A stretch of 64,000 nucleotides of DNA from Quillaja saponaria (GCA_029379385.1 CM055612.1:8432001-8496000); one strand, 5' to 3'; shown: positions 25,568 to 37,316, numbered from the stretch's first letter. The notes: generated by a model from the sequence alone, not told the origin. Numbers and translations: made by a program.

Positions 25568-27139
25568 ATGTACCCAAATTGGTTTTATCTTATAAGGAAC
25601 TATGTTTCTCAAGGATCTCCCAAAGAGGCCCTTCTTGTATATAAGCATATTCGCCATTGCGGTATCTACGATTTGAGTGTAGTCCCTTTGATGCTCAAGG
25701 CTTGTGCGTCTCTTTTTCTCCTTAATTATGGCAAGGCTATACACGCTGAGTCTGTTAAGGCTGGTTCAGTTAGCCATGTCATGATTGGAACGGCACTTGT
25801 TAGTATGTATGCTAAATGTGGGGTTATTTTTGATTCACATAAGTTGTTTGAAAAAATGCCTGAGAAAAATGCTGTTTCATGGAATGCCATGATCAGTGGG
25901 TACTTGAGGAATGGGAACACGAAATCTGCTGCAGTTCTATTTGAAGAAATGCCAGAACGAACAGAAGTGACTTGGAATGAGATGATTGATGGGTTTGCTA
26001 GGAGTGGAGATATTGTCACTGCTAGGCAATTGTTCAATATGGTTCCGACTAAGTTGAGGAATGTAGTAACGTGGACTGTAATGGTTGATGGGTACACTAG
26101 GAATGGGGAGATGGAGGCTGCTAGGGAGTTATTTGAGCAGATGCCACAGCGGAATTTCTTTGTGTGGTCATCAATGATATCTGGCTATTGTAAGAAGGGC
26201 TTTGTCATGGAGGGGAAGAGCATTTTTGATAGGATCCCAGTTCGGAATTTGGAGAACTGGAATTCCATGATTTCTGGGTATGCACAGAATGGTTTTGGTG
26301 AGGAAGCCTTGGAAGCATTTGAAAACATGCAAACTGAAGGGTTTCAGCCAGACGAATTTACTGTTGTTAGTGCTTTATCTGCTTGTGCTCAGTTGGGGCG
26401 TTTGGATAACGGTAAAGAAATCCACCATATGCTAAGCCAGAAAGGGATACAGATAAATGATTTTGTTTTGAATGGATTAGTTGACATGTATGCAAAATGT
26501 GGGGAATTAGCCAATGCTATATCAATCTTTGAAGATTCCACTGTGAAACACAGCTCCTGCTGGAACGCTATGATCTCAGGTTTAGCCATTAATGGAAATT
26601 GCAAGGAGGCTCTTGAGTTTTTCGACAGAATGGAGGATTTGAATGTAAGGCCTGATCGTGTAACCTTTCTTTCTGTACTCTCAGCTTGTGCACATGGTGG
26701 TCTTGTTGATGAAGCTCTAAAAGTACTATACAAAATGGAGAGATGTGGATCAGAAATAGACATCAAGCATTACGGATGCCTGGTTGACCTTTTGGGGCGT
26801 GCAGGGAGGTTAAAGGAGGCTTATGATTTAATAAAGAGAATGCCTATGAAACCCAACTACAGAGTTTTGGGGGCGATGCTTGGTGCTTGCCGGATTCATT
26901 TGGATATGAAACTGGCAGAACAGGTGATGCAAGAGGTTAGCAAACCAAGTTTGAACACTATTTCTACTGATAATTCACATTATGTACTTCTTTCAAATAT
27001 CTACGCCGCCTCCGGTAGATGGGAGAATGCTGAAAGGCTGAGGATGGCCATGGTAGGTAAAGGGTTTCGAAAGACACCTGGTTGCAGTTCAGTCATGTTT
27101 AGCGGCACTGAAAATAAGTTTTGTGCCAGGAGGAGATAA
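25568..27139 (+). CDS. Pentatricopeptide repeat protein, PLS class with E domain, 523 aa
   Basis: An intronless gene, as is typical of plant PPRs. PPR proteins bind specific RNAs in mitochondria or plastids; PLS-E members usually act in C-to-U editing or other RNA processing. Tandem PLS motifs run from about residue 5 to 410, with hallmark WNAMISGY, MYAKCG, DGYTRNGEMEAARELFEQMP and WNSMISGYAQNG blocks. The C-terminus has the E region (KHYGCLVDLLGRAGRLKEAY, then YVLLSNIYAASGRWENAERL) and stops after NKFCARRR. There is no DYW deaminase, so it would need a partner deaminase if it edits. It closely resembles Arabidopsis At3g21470 as I recall it. The ATG at 25568 is used because an in-frame TGA lies nine codons before it. 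The N-terminus is short, so an organelle target is not obvious. It converges on PPD4. Confidence 0.93.
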   Translation: MYPNWFYLIRNYVSQGSPKEALLVYKHIRHCGIYDLSVVPLMLKACASLFLLNYGKAIHAESVKAGSVSHVMIGTALVSMYAKCGVIFDSHKLFEKMPEKNAVSWNAMISGYLRNGNTKSAAVLFEEMPERTEVTWNEMIDGFARSGDIVTARQLFNMVPTKLRNVVTWTVMVDGYTRNGEMEAARELFEQMPQRNFFVWSSMISGYCKKGFVMEGKSIFDRIPVRNLENWNSMISGYAQNGFGEEALEAFENMQTEGFQPDEFTVVSALSACAQLGRLDNGKEIHHMLSQKGIQINDFVLNGLVDMYAKCGELANAISIFEDSTVKHSSCWNAMISGLAINGNCKEALEFFDRMEDLNVRPDRVTFLSVLSACAHGGLVDEALKVLYKMERCGSEIDIKHYGCLVDLLGRAGRLKEAYDLIKRMPMKPNYRVLGAMLGACRIHLDMKLAEQVMQEVSKPSLNTISTDNSHYVLLSNIYAASGRWENAERLRMAMVGKGFRKTPGCSSVMFSGTENKFCARRR

Positions 27140-27646
27140 ACCACTGCTCTATGCAGAACCCATATCTGTGATTTGGATTCTTAACTGCAATAGATGTGCT
27201 AGAGACCTGTTATAGCAGTAATAACTTCACCAGCATTGGGCAAGGTCTCCCCCCATATTTGTTGCGTCGGTCAAGGGCTAGACCTAAGAAGGTTTAACCT
27301 GGTAAGTTAAATAGCTATCAAATGTTTAATTGCGCAGCTATGGGCTAAACTTTACATATAGAAGCTATGAAGTTGGATACTTGTTGAAGACTTTAGTGTA
27401 AAGGAGCCGATTCGTAAAGCTTTTGTCATGATCAGGCTGGAAAATTGGCTGTTGAAATATAATTTTAAACACGTTCTAGCAACATGAACTTCAAGAGACA
27501 CTGTTGAGCCAAAACAACAGAACTCAAGGACAAGAATGCAATAAGACCATACTTTCCCGTTACAGCAGTAGTTCAGACTGCCACATTGGACCAACATATA
27601 GACAAGGTAAGACATAAATGCTTTCTTGATTCATAGAAGATCCCAA
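27140..27646. other. Convergent intergenic spacer
   Basis: About 507 bases hold the 3' untranslated regions of the PPR gene (plus) and PPD4 (minus). No coding feature is seen. A minus-strand open frame within it has no recognisable content. Confidence 0.5.
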
Positions 27647-29157
27647 TCAGACAACGCGGAAGGACTCGGCTATCCTCTTCAAATCTTTGTAGTGCCTCTT
27701 CCACTGAAGACCTGCAAGCAAACAAACATTAGATACTCTTTGGAGTTATGGCTATTGAACCTTGCTTGATGTGAAATTAGTCTAAGAAGGATATATATCC
27801 ATACCACTCGCAGTTACATTAAACAAGTACAGGCGGTTGCCAGCTGCAGTAGCTGTGATAAGGGCATGAGGAGGCTCCAGCTCAAACTGGTAATATGTTC
27901 TTCCAGAGTGTTCTGCCACGCTGAGACTAAGAACTTTCCCTTCTACATTCTCTCCAATTACTTCTGGTCCAAATGCATTGATCACCTTCTCCGGAGGTCC
28001 TATATTTTCTATTTTGGCATCTTCACCAAGATCTGTTATATTCAACATCAATGACTTATTCTATCCGTTTTTGCTTGTGGAACGGTAAACTGGATTAAGA
28101 AAAGAATAGGAACACTCACTATCTGCAAATCTCAGAACAGGAGCAACGATGACAAACAGGCGTCCTTCCTTGGAGCTGCCAAATCTTAAATCAATCTCTG
28201 TGCCACCAAGATCTGCTATTGATACTGGGGTCTGTTACACAGATAAACAAACAAGTTCAAAGGATCATGTAACTGGTAAAGGTAAAGGCAGAGAAAAAGT
28301 TCAAGTTTCTTTTCATAATATTTTTTTTATTTTTTTATTTACTCATCTAAAACAGAAAATCTCTTGTCAGCTGAAGCAGCGTGTTTAGCCGAATTCAATG
28401 TTTTAGAGAATGTTACCTCCTCCCAGTCTTGCGGCACTGAAAATGTGTAAGGGATAATTGGACTCCATCCAACACCATGCCCTCCAGATTTCTCATCTGG
28501 TCTGCGGTATGTCCTCCAACCTGTCTGAGCAAATAAGTTCGCAACCATAATGTATCTGACCTTTACTTCAACACCAAACCAGAAAAAACATATTGGCCGG
28601 ATTCGGAAGGCCACTAAAAAACTAAAGGTGTAGAAGAAGTTACATCTCTAGATAAATCCTTACACAATCTGCTATACCATGTTGATGGCATATAAAAGAA
28701 GTTCACAACAAAGATAAATCCTTACACAATCTGCCATACCACGTTGATGGCATATAAAAGAAGTTCACAACAATTAATCACAAACAGGTTTGAGATTGGT
28801 TGTAAGACTAAGTAAAATAGTAAACCAACCTTGTTCGTTTGGTTCAGACAGACCAGGAACCCTCCCTGCTAGAAGACCCTGTTTCACCACTGCCAAACTC
28901 TGCCCTGAAAGACCCAATACTGCTGGAGAAGCTAAAGAAACCCCAGAAGCTAAAATTGTTCTTCTATTCACCAATGAAGAGGAATATTTTTCACTTTCTT
29001 CTTCAATGGAACCACTTTCTGTTGAACCTAAAGCAGCTTTTGTTCTTAAAATTCCATATTCTAGTGAAGTCTGTGAAAAGAATTGGGGGGAAGGTATCAT
29101 CATCTGCTGCTGTTTTCTCCAGGAAAAGGTACAGTTTGTGAAAAAGGCTGTTCCCAT
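27647..29157 (-). CDS. PsbP domain-containing protein 4-like, thylakoid lumen, 278 aa, five exons
   Basis: A nuclear-encoded chloroplast protein of the PsbP-like family. Exons on the minus strand: 29157-28830, 28520-28417, 28231-28120, 28032-27805 and 27711-27647, all GT-AG and in frame. The N-terminus is a bipartite targeting region: a Ser/Thr-rich transit peptide, then RR at 65-66 followed by the hydrophobic TILASGVSLASPAVLGL, ending near GQSLA. That is a twin-arginine signal for import into the thylakoid lumen. The mature part holds GLLAGRVPGLSEPNEQGW, YRRPDEKSGGHGVGWSPIIP, IADLGGTEIDLRF and the end HYKDLKRIAESFRVV, all matching PPD4 of Arabidopsis as I recall it. Its function is poorly known; PsbP relatives help photosystem assembly. 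Intron 1 carries a 62-bp tandem duplication. Confidence 0.93.
28651..28774. repeat. 62-bp tandem duplication in PPD4 intron 1
   Basis: Copies at 28651-28712 and 28713-28774 differ at about three positions. It lies between exon 2 and exon 1 of PPD4 and does not touch either splice site. Confidence 0.9.
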
Positions 29158-30606
29158 TTCCTTTGTACCTTAAAGAAGCTGCGAACTTATGAGAAGTTTT
29201 CGAAGTTCTCTTCCTCTATATTTAGGATTTAGGAACTGTTAATTCAGGAAACTGTATGCTTGGTGTAACTAAGAACCAATGTTCTTCAGGAGGGAGAACA
29301 ATGTAGAAGTTAAGGTGCTCTGGGTGCCTATATGGTCAGATATTTGTGGACGTGGCTTGAAACTCTTCCATCGTTTTGGATTTTTCCCCATTAGAAGGTG
29401 TTATCATTTACGGTGTGACACGTGGCACATCCTTTGTTTTTTGTGGGGTTATCATTTTTTCATTTTACTCTAGCAACAAAGAAAGTTTCAATTTTTTTTG
29501 AACTCTTAGCAAAAAAAAAAAAAAATAATAATAATAATAATTTGATTTTATAATTCTAAGACGAATTTGTAATGCGTAATGATTTCTATAGAGTGGGAAA
29601 TAAAAAGATTTTTCTTTTTGATTGTTTGATAGCTGCTTTTAGGCTAACATATACTTGTAAGTTGTTTCCTTTCAGTTCAGCTCAGAATTTTTTTTTAAAT
29701 TAATCTCTGTCATTATATGTCTTTCTCCTTATGCAGGCTGATATTTTTGTTGAATTACGCAGCCAATTAAATTTATTTGATGAATTTTATTTTTATTACT
29801 ATTAATCTCATTACACGATATTTAGTAATTTTTTATTTTTATTTGTAATGGAGATTATGTAAAATTCCCTTAAAAATATGACATGTATTTATTATAAAAT
29901 TCTTGAAGAAACATACTTTTAATTTTTCAGCATAACAATGAATGTTACGTAAACAATATATTCCTTTTAAGAATTTACACACAATATAACAGTACACCTT
30001 TAGATAACTTTATACACTATCTCTTAACTTAAAGAAAAAAATAAGCGAAATTTAACTTAATTCATGAGATGTATATACTTATTAGTTTCTTTATTAATTT
30101 ATTATAAATTGTATTTATTTAGTATTACGATTTTCATCAATTATTAATATTTTATATTTATTACTATTGCTTATAGTTATATTTGTTTTATTATTATTTC
30201 TTATAGTTATATTAATTTTAAATTTTTTCTGACTTAAGAGCACTAGTTAAAATGTAATAAATATGATTTTTAAAAATTAAAATTTTTAAAAATAATAATT
30301 AAATAATATTAAAATCATGATCAATTATCATAAATAAGTGCCCTTAGAGTACTAGTTAGAACATTATTTATTTTTATTATTTATTAATATTTCTAATACT
30401 TATATTTATTATTTAGTTCAATAATTTATTTTACTATTAATGAACTAATTTATAAATATTTAAGAACTTTATTTATATTTAACTTTTTTATTTAATTATA
30501 TAAATTATATTATTTAATGTGATATGAAAAGTATTTATGTTATTTCACAAATAGATTAATTTCATTGAAGTAGTAGTAAAACTCTCACCCTAGGTTGGTT
30601 TAACTA
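29158..30606. other. Upstream region of PPD4, then A/T-only sequence
   Basis: The first 250 bases are the likely PPD4 promoter. There is an (AAT)n stretch near 29520-29540. From about 29750 to 30550 the sequence is almost entirely A/T with TTATT-rich repeats. No gene is recognised. Confidence 0.45.
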
Positions 30607-30760
30607 TATTAGGAATATAATATTATTATAATATGTAGTTCCACATTGTTTAGATGTGGAAGTTTATGTTTTATTATTTACTATAAATAAAGCTTATGTG
30701 TGTAGGATTTGAGATATCAATCAAGGCCACAATCCTTTCTTTATTCTATTTTATTTAACA
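30607..30760 (+). repeat. TRIM 5' LTR
   Basis: 154 bp. A TATA-like CTATAAATAAAG motif within it (near 30681-30692) could start transcription. The right end abuts the primer binding site. Confidence 0.92.
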
Positions 30761-30968
30761 TGGTATCAGAGCAGGTTTGAAACACAAGCCCGATCTTGGC
30801 CTTATTTTCAAAAAAAAAAAAAAAAACCCTAATCTTCTCTTTCTTTTATCTAGCCTCCACATGAAGAAAAAGAAGAAAAAACTAGCCGCCACATGAAGAA
30901 AAAGAAGAAAAAAAAAAAGGGGGCTTTGCCGCCAGCTATCATTAAACCTAGTTGTTTCTTCCATTCAC

Positions 30969-31146
30969 GCCTCATTCCAGCGTGTCTTTCTATTGTTGCT
31001 GCGTTTCATTCCAGCATGTCTCTCTACTGCTGCGTTTCATTCCAGCGTGTCTCTCTATTGTTGCTGCGTTTCATTCCAGCATGTCTCTCTACTGCTGCGT
31101 TACATTCCAGCGTGTCTCTCTATTGTTGCGTTTCATTCCAGCAATA
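30969..31146 (+). repeat. Minisatellite inside the TRIM
   Basis: Five to six copies of a unit built on CGTTTCATTCCAGC plus RTGTCTCTCTAYTGYTG. Unit length alternates between 34 bp (the GTGTC...TTGTTGCTG form) and 31 bp (the ATGTC...CTGCTG form), giving a higher-order repeat of about 65 bp. Confidence 0.88.
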
Positions 31147-31321
31147 CGATTATTACTCATCGGGGTACTGTTCATCGGTATGTCTACTTCTGAAAAAATT
31201 GAAATTGCCAATTCACTTGAAGTTTCACCATCTAAAGACGGTTCATCCCCTTTTCTTTTCAAGCCTATTTAGGGTTTGACGGCTCAAAGAGTTTGACAGC
31301 TTAATAGTACTTTCATGAACT

Positions 31322-31441
31322 TCCCGTTGTGTCTCTTTCCAGCGGTGCTCCTTTTATTTTTCTGGAAAATCCCGTTGTGCTTTTTTTCAACGGTGCTCTT
31401 TTTATTTTTCCGAAAAATCCAGCTGTGTCTCTTTCCAGCCA
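31322..31441 (+). repeat. Second tandem repeat inside the TRIM
   Basis: Two and a half imperfect copies of a unit of about 55 bp containing CCCGTTGTG, TTTCCAGCGGTGCTC and TTTTTATTTTTC. Distinct from the minisatellite upstream, though both contain a TTCCAGC core. Confidence 0.75.
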
Positions 31442-31589
31442 ACAGGAGTACTATTCATGGGTACCAGTATGTTCATCAAACGGATTGAAGTTTCAACTAG
31501 ATTGTTGTAAGTAAAGGGGAGGGTTGAGATTGGTAATTGAGTTTTATTTGTACAAGATTGAGCATTATAAGCTCCATCTTAAGGGGGAG

Positions 31590-31743
31590 TATTAGAAATA
31601 TAATATTATTATATTATGTAGTCCCACATTGTTTAGATGTGAAAGTTTATGTTTTATTATTTACTATAAATAAAGCTTATGTGTGTAGGCTTTGAGATAT
31701 CAATCAAGGCCACAATCCTTTCTTTATTCTATTTTATTTAACA
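31590..31743 (+). repeat. TRIM 3' LTR
   Basis: Matches the 5' LTR with only a few substitutions over 154 bp. It is followed directly by AACTA, the same pentamer that precedes the 5' LTR. Confidence 0.92.
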
Positions 31744-32281
31744 AACTATTCCAACTTTTTTAAAATAACCAAACAAAAAAAAAGAAAAAAAGAAAATCAC
31801 TTCAGCATTGCCGGAATGAACACCCAAAAATAAAACCTGTATCATTATTACATAAAATAGTGTTAAAGGTTTGATTCCTAATGGAACAAATAGTTGCAGT
31901 GTTGCACACTAGTACGTAAATCCCTTTGAATTGTGGGAAATGACAGGCAATCTGCTTTATCGTGTCATACTGAATAGAAAACTAACTACCATACTGAACA
32001 GCCAGAAATAAAACCAATGGCATCTCAAAAGAATTTTCCATTCAGTAAGTTCACCACCATCATAGGCACAAAGCTATACTCCTCTGCCAGTTTGGAGTTA
32101 CCATTGTAGATCCATCAGCTTCTGAGCTAGAAAACTAAAACTAAAAAGTAGTACAAGTCGCCTCAACCCATCTTGGGGAATTCTCAAAATGTAGACAATA
32201 TAAAAACTAGGATATGAATTGTGGCAAGGTGTAAAAAGAAAGATACAAGCAAGTTGAAGGAATCAGTTTCTCCAAGCTAAA
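31744..32281. other. 3' flank of the GT47 gene
   Basis: Likely includes the 3' untranslated region of the minus-strand glycosyltransferase gene that ends at 32282. Nothing else is recognised. Confidence 0.45.
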
Positions 32282-35200
32282 TCAAGGCAAAGGTACGGGC
32301 ACTGTCCATTTTGAGAATTCAACCAAGTCTCTGTTTATCATTGATCCATTATGCAACCAGAATGTTTCAGCTGACTGATGAAATTGCCTCACTTTCCTTT
32401 GCAGTTCCCACATTATTCCACGCATTGCTGAACACGGTGATGATTCTGAAGCATAAACCCATAAACACCTCACTTGTCGGCCACGGGCTAACATCGCTCC
32501 TATATCTTCATCTGAAAAGCAAAAGATTTTGAGCTGTAAGATCCAATACTATACCAACCAAAGCACGATGTAAATCAAACTTTATTTTTTACCTGAAATT
32601 GACTCTAGATACTCCAAAAGTTGGGGACCTATTCGACTGGATGGCCATTTGATTGAAATCTGACTGTAGTCAATGACATTCTGGAAAGGTAATTCTGCTT
32701 GATCTGATAGTATGATTGGGATACACTCCTGTACAGAAAAATATGGTTAAGCTCAGTAGGGTCAACAAAAAACACAGAAAAAAAGACGAGATGGAGAGGG
32801 AGAGAGACCACAAAATAAGACTCGTAAAAGCGAAGGGTCCAAGATGACTCCCCACGTGGAGCAAGGCAGAATTTAGCATTGCCCAAGTGCTCAAAATATT
32901 CTTTCCTTCCCAATTTGTCAGGTCCAGTGAACTTCAACTCTGGACATTCCAACTGTTTATATTATCAATATGTATTTCTGCATAGATCATCATATAATAA
33001 TACAGGGTTTTTACTAACCAGATAGCACAGGCAATTTAAACTAGCTTAATAAGTATTAGAATATGAACATGAAGAGAGATATAAGATTATATTCATGCAT
33101 ATGAACCATTGGGGGCAAAAGATAGTCTGCCATCCAGAAGAATTTAAAGAGAGGTGCAATATGTCACTCAACACTAATGGGGGGGGGGGGGGGGGGGGAA
33201 GATGACAGACCTATTTTGGTATTTGAACAGAACTCCAGACTAAAGTAGAAACAACAACAAACTAAATTTCTACAGATGATATTATCCAAACAATAAAAAA
33301 GGTCAAGAAAGACAAGACACCTTCTTTGGATATTGTTTTGAAAGCTCTATCAGCTTAAGACGGCCAAGCTTTCCTTGTGCACGTCCTAAGTAATTTGCCA
33401 GATACTTTCGTTTTGATAGAGACAATGGCTGGACCATGGTATTACTAGCCTTAGTCATCCCGTCATCAACATTACCAGGAATGATGATATCCTTCCAAGT
33501 ATTGAAGGCACTTGTATCTCTCTTATCAGTGCGATCTCCCTATGTAGTAACATGAAATGACATTATTAGTCCATACTTGAAGCTCATTGAACAGACTTCA
33601 TGTGTTTAAGCACTAGGTACTTCTACTTCTTCTTTTATTGATTTATTCAATTATATTTTTCTAGGCCATTTGTTAATTTTAAATCTTCAACAGTTAAACT
33701 TTGAATAGTAGGAAGATTAAATAACTTTGATGTTATACAATTCAAATGGCGACATCCATAAGTCAAAAGCCTCAACGTACTTTTCATAGGAAGGAAGTAC
33801 CTCGAGGTTCTCCTTTATGCATGCATTAGTAGGATTAAGATAGATTTCATGTTTTGGGATAAGAAACTCCATTACCAAGCACAACTAAAATTTGTGCACC
33901 AAATGTTTACCAATCAATAAACAATTCATTTATTCACAGATAGCCCACATCAACGATAACCCCTTTAGAAGTTTCATTCAACTAGGTGATCTTCACAAAC
34001 AATTAAACAGAAACACAAACAGCTTGACACGAACCAAATAGAAACAATTCTGCTCTTTATAAATGCACCCATATTCTGTACAACTATCTACAGCTACATT
34101 GAAATTTTAAAATTCTACACCAAAGGATATCCAGATTCCAGGGTATCTAAAAGAGCCAACCACCAAACTGGAAAGAACATTTTTGACTCAAGAGGGTAAA
34201 ACAGAGTCATTGGTTTAGTTATCTATAGCCTAAGTCTTAGCACAACCAAATTTAAGGCCTCTAACCACTTTCTCATCAATATGAGGTTATTCAACTGATT
34301 CTCAAAACATAACTAACCTAATATGGGAACAGTCTAATTTGTAAATGAATCTGCTAAGTGCTAAGCAACTAGCAATATCTGGATTATATTGAACAACTCA
34401 TAAACAGCATTGCATGAGTATCTCCATATTCAATAATTTCTATATTTCAATTTGAAAATAAAGATAATAGGAAACTTCCAGCTCCAGCATACCAGAGGAT
34501 CATTGACAATATATTATAACTATGAATGTAGAAAAATCTATAATTTCCAAGTTGAGTTTCTACCTTGAGTTGAATCCATAAAGGTCATTTTAAGTGATTG
34601 AAGTACACTAGATATACTGCATATCATGTGGTGAGAAATTTGAATAATACCTCTGGGGTAAGAATAATAGAACGATTTATGTAAGTTGCCCAAGACTTAA
34701 ATAGGTGAGCTCCAGCACCACTGCAATCGAGAGAAAGTACAAACTGCATTAATGATAAGCCAAAAATGCCAAATGTAAAACCAATAGATTGGATTGGGAT
34801 ATTGATGCCAGTTACCAAATCTGAAAAAAAGAAATTATTGTGCAATATAGAGTTTATTCAGCCACAAGACTTCCCAACTAGAACTATATTTTCTATTAGT
34901 TATATATTAACTTGTCATGAAATATTTATCAGTATAAAATTATACATGCTTGTTTAAATAAGGTAAGTATAAGAAAAACAACAAAGTTGGGGGAGGCAGA
35001 ATAGAAAATAAAAGCAGAATAAAAGATAAAATCTTTCACTTACAAATGGTGAATAACAGCAAGATAACATGGCAAAGAAAATGCTTACAGGAAACTAGCA
35101 ACATGGAATAGAGTCAGCTATCAAAAGCAATCATGTATCTGTCAAGCACCGTCTGTTTCCCTCATGGTGCCAATGCCAGGCATCAAAAGAAGAGAAACAA

Positions 35201-37316
35201 TGTGAAATATACTACACTTCTTCCGGTGAAGTATTCCAACTACAGTTGGAATCGAGCCAAGCTTTGAGATACTTGAGATTGGCTCAAACAAAAAAGCTCG
35301 AAATTGAGCCTCACTTTGAACTCGAGCTCAATACTCGAAAATAAAATTTTATATATATAATTTTTTTTTTAAATAATTAATATATATAAATTAAATAAAA
35401 ATATATGTTTAATATAATAAATATATTTTAAAGAAATAATAAAAACTAAAAAAGTAGCTTGAAGAGCTTTTGAGCAAAGTATTTGAGGTTTGATACTAGG
35501 TTCAAAATCTTAGACAAGGCTGAAAGTGAACTCAAGTACAGTTTCTCTTGTTTCGAGTGGAATACGAGCCGAGTAGTTAATGCATTGAACCAGAGTAGAG
35601 CCTCGAACTACTTTTGCTCAATTCCAGACCTAATTCCAACAAGGTTGCTGACAGATAACTGAAACAAGATTAACATTTTGTAACATACACTGCTCACGGA
35701 CAAAGTATTAAAACAATTTCAAAAATACTTATCTATATGAACATATAAAACACAAGACAAGAGATTGTAGCCATGACTTCTTGCTGGGATTCAAAAACCC
35801 AAAAAATTCATATTCTGAAGAAGCCAATAAAAAGAAATAATACTCATTGAAAATGTTTCTTCTCCGTGCAACTATAGAACAAAGAGTCAAAAACATGTTG
35901 AAATCAAGAAAAGCAACCCATATCACAAGTTCACAACATATTGGTTGATCACTTGGTATTTAGGATTGTGGTAAGAAAGTGAGTAAGGGAGAGTAATAAA
36001 TCAACGCACTTAGTTTGAGTCCCCTTCCCTTCTTTCTACTATGTCTAACCAATGTTTTACTTAACTATATGCATTAAGGAGATTTGCAAAAACAGTATGA
36101 AAGCATTAGCACAATAAAATAATTGCTATATTTTTCCTGATGCAACATTAGGCATTCAATACCAATTTTCTAGTTTACCTTGGGAAAACAAATATGTGGT
36201 TTCGGCCTCCAGATAGCCTGAAATATGGCATTTGAGTTAAGACCTGTGTTCAATAGATGATTTCAGCTTAGTTCTTTTACCCATAAACTAGTAATTACTA
36301 GTCAAGCAACTCGCATTCAAAAAAGTGAAATGAAACCTTGCCTTGACATAGATCTGGTTTATTTCTTTATCAGTAAGACCACCCATCATTCGAACACATT
36401 TTACATATGAAGGAACAAAAAACAGATCTGCGTCCTCCTTCTTTCCAGTCCGAAATCTAGATTGTAGGAGCAACTTATGTATTTTAACCTACAATTGATT
36501 GGATAAAAGCCCTCACAACTATTAAAAAACATGAAGAAATGAATTCGGCCTCCATACCAATAGGAAAAAAAAAGAAGTTTGGTAAGAAAATGCAAAACGA
36601 AAGATCTGAACTAAGATTTGACATTTCTATCTGATTTTTCAATGCTCTCCTTAAGCTTGACTTGGGCACACGTGAAGCATCATACATACCTAATATACAA
36701 GATCCGACTATTTTTCATCATTGCACATTTCATAAACTTCAATGCCTTATTTTCTATTTCTAAACCATAAAGCCTTCTATGCAACAAGTAATTCGCAGCT
36801 AATCTGCCCTCCCCCACTTTTTTCTTATATTTTCACAGCCACCTAACAAACATTTAACTGAACCCAAAATTCCAACCTTTACTACCAAAATCGCCCCAAT
36901 TGTTTTTTCTCTTTATTTGGAATAAAAAATGAATAACTTTAGTTGCTCGGACTGAAAGACAGTATTACCTGAGTTCCCCACTGACCTTTCAGACAAGCAT
37001 TGGCAGTGATCTTACCGTCCCTTCCATACATCAAGGCCTTCAAACCATCAATCTCTTCCTCATCATAGACATAGATTTTGAGAGACAGAAGGGACCCATA
37101 ACCTCTCTCGGGCCAGGAAACAGGTCCTTGAGTAAGGTCTTGTGATGTGCGAAACTGATCTGCAGATAGGTTGCAGGGAGCAAATGAATGGTCGAATAGC
37201 CTGGTGAAGAAGAAGGTAGATACGACAAGGAATACGGATGCAATCTGGTGTGTGCGAGTGCAAAGAGGCTGATGATGAGCTCCCATTGGTCTCACTTTGT
37301 TGATTGTGCTCGCCAT
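32282..37316 (-). CDS. Exostosin-family (GT47) glycosyltransferase, 452 aa, eight exons
   Basis: A Golgi type II membrane enzyme of family GT47, which adds sugars to wall polysaccharides or glycoproteins. Exons on the minus strand: 37316-36969, 36488-36342, 36243-36179, 34720-34651, 33539-33321, 32952-32809, 32728-32593 and 32511-32282. Together they give one open frame. Residues about 24-41 (IASVFLVVSTFFFTRLF) are a signal anchor. Family marks follow: LKIYVYDEEE, DADLFFVPSYVKC, GRNHIFVFPSGAG, then the C-terminal FCLAPRGESSWTLRFYESYF and VECIPIILSD nucleotide-sugar-binding block. Intron 2 begins GCAAGG, not GT. Intron 3 (about 1.46 kb) contains a short TIR element, and intron 5 a 20-base G run. 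The acceptor sugar is unknown. It resembles uncharacterised exostosins such as At5g16890, but this is from memory. Confidence 0.9.
33179..33198. repeat. Homopolymer run of 20 G
   Basis: Twenty consecutive G on the plus strand inside GT47 intron 5. On the coding strand it is a C-run. Length is likely variable or subject to assembly error. Confidence 0.95.
35246..35627. mobile_element. Short TIR element in GT47 intron 3
   Basis: The left end TTGGAATCGAGCC is matched in inverted form at the right end (CTGGAATTGAGC when reverse-complemented). Subterminal parts carry CGAGCT/CTCGAA-type motifs, and the centre is A/T only. About 380 bp, non-coding. The target duplication is unclear. Confidence 0.5.

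Larger units (their letters stand above)
30607..31743 (+). mobile_element. TRIM: miniature non-autonomous LTR retrotransposon with intact target duplication
   Basis: Two 154-bp LTRs (30607-30760 and 31590-31743) are nearly identical. Immediately after the first is an initiator Met-tRNA primer binding site, TGGTATCAGAGC (30761-30772). Immediately before the second is a polypurine tract AAGGGGGAG (31581-31589). The 5 bases AACTA occur on both flanks (30602-30606 and 31744-31748), a perfect target-site duplication. The element is 1,137 bp with no gag or pol, so it must rely on enzymes from another element. LTRs end in ...TTTAACA, but the start is TATTAG rather than the usual TG. The interior contains two families of tandem repeats. 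The interior open frame (to 31279) is repeat-driven and probably not a gene. Confidence 0.93.

Noticed and set aside
25726..26766. Minus-strand frames of about 125 residues opposite the PPR gene
   Set aside because: They are antisense shadows of a clear PPR coding sequence.
30893..31279. 128-residue open frame with repeated cysteine-containing segments
   Set aside because: It is driven by the minisatellite inside the TRIM; all three frames give similar repeat peptides and no family is recognisable.
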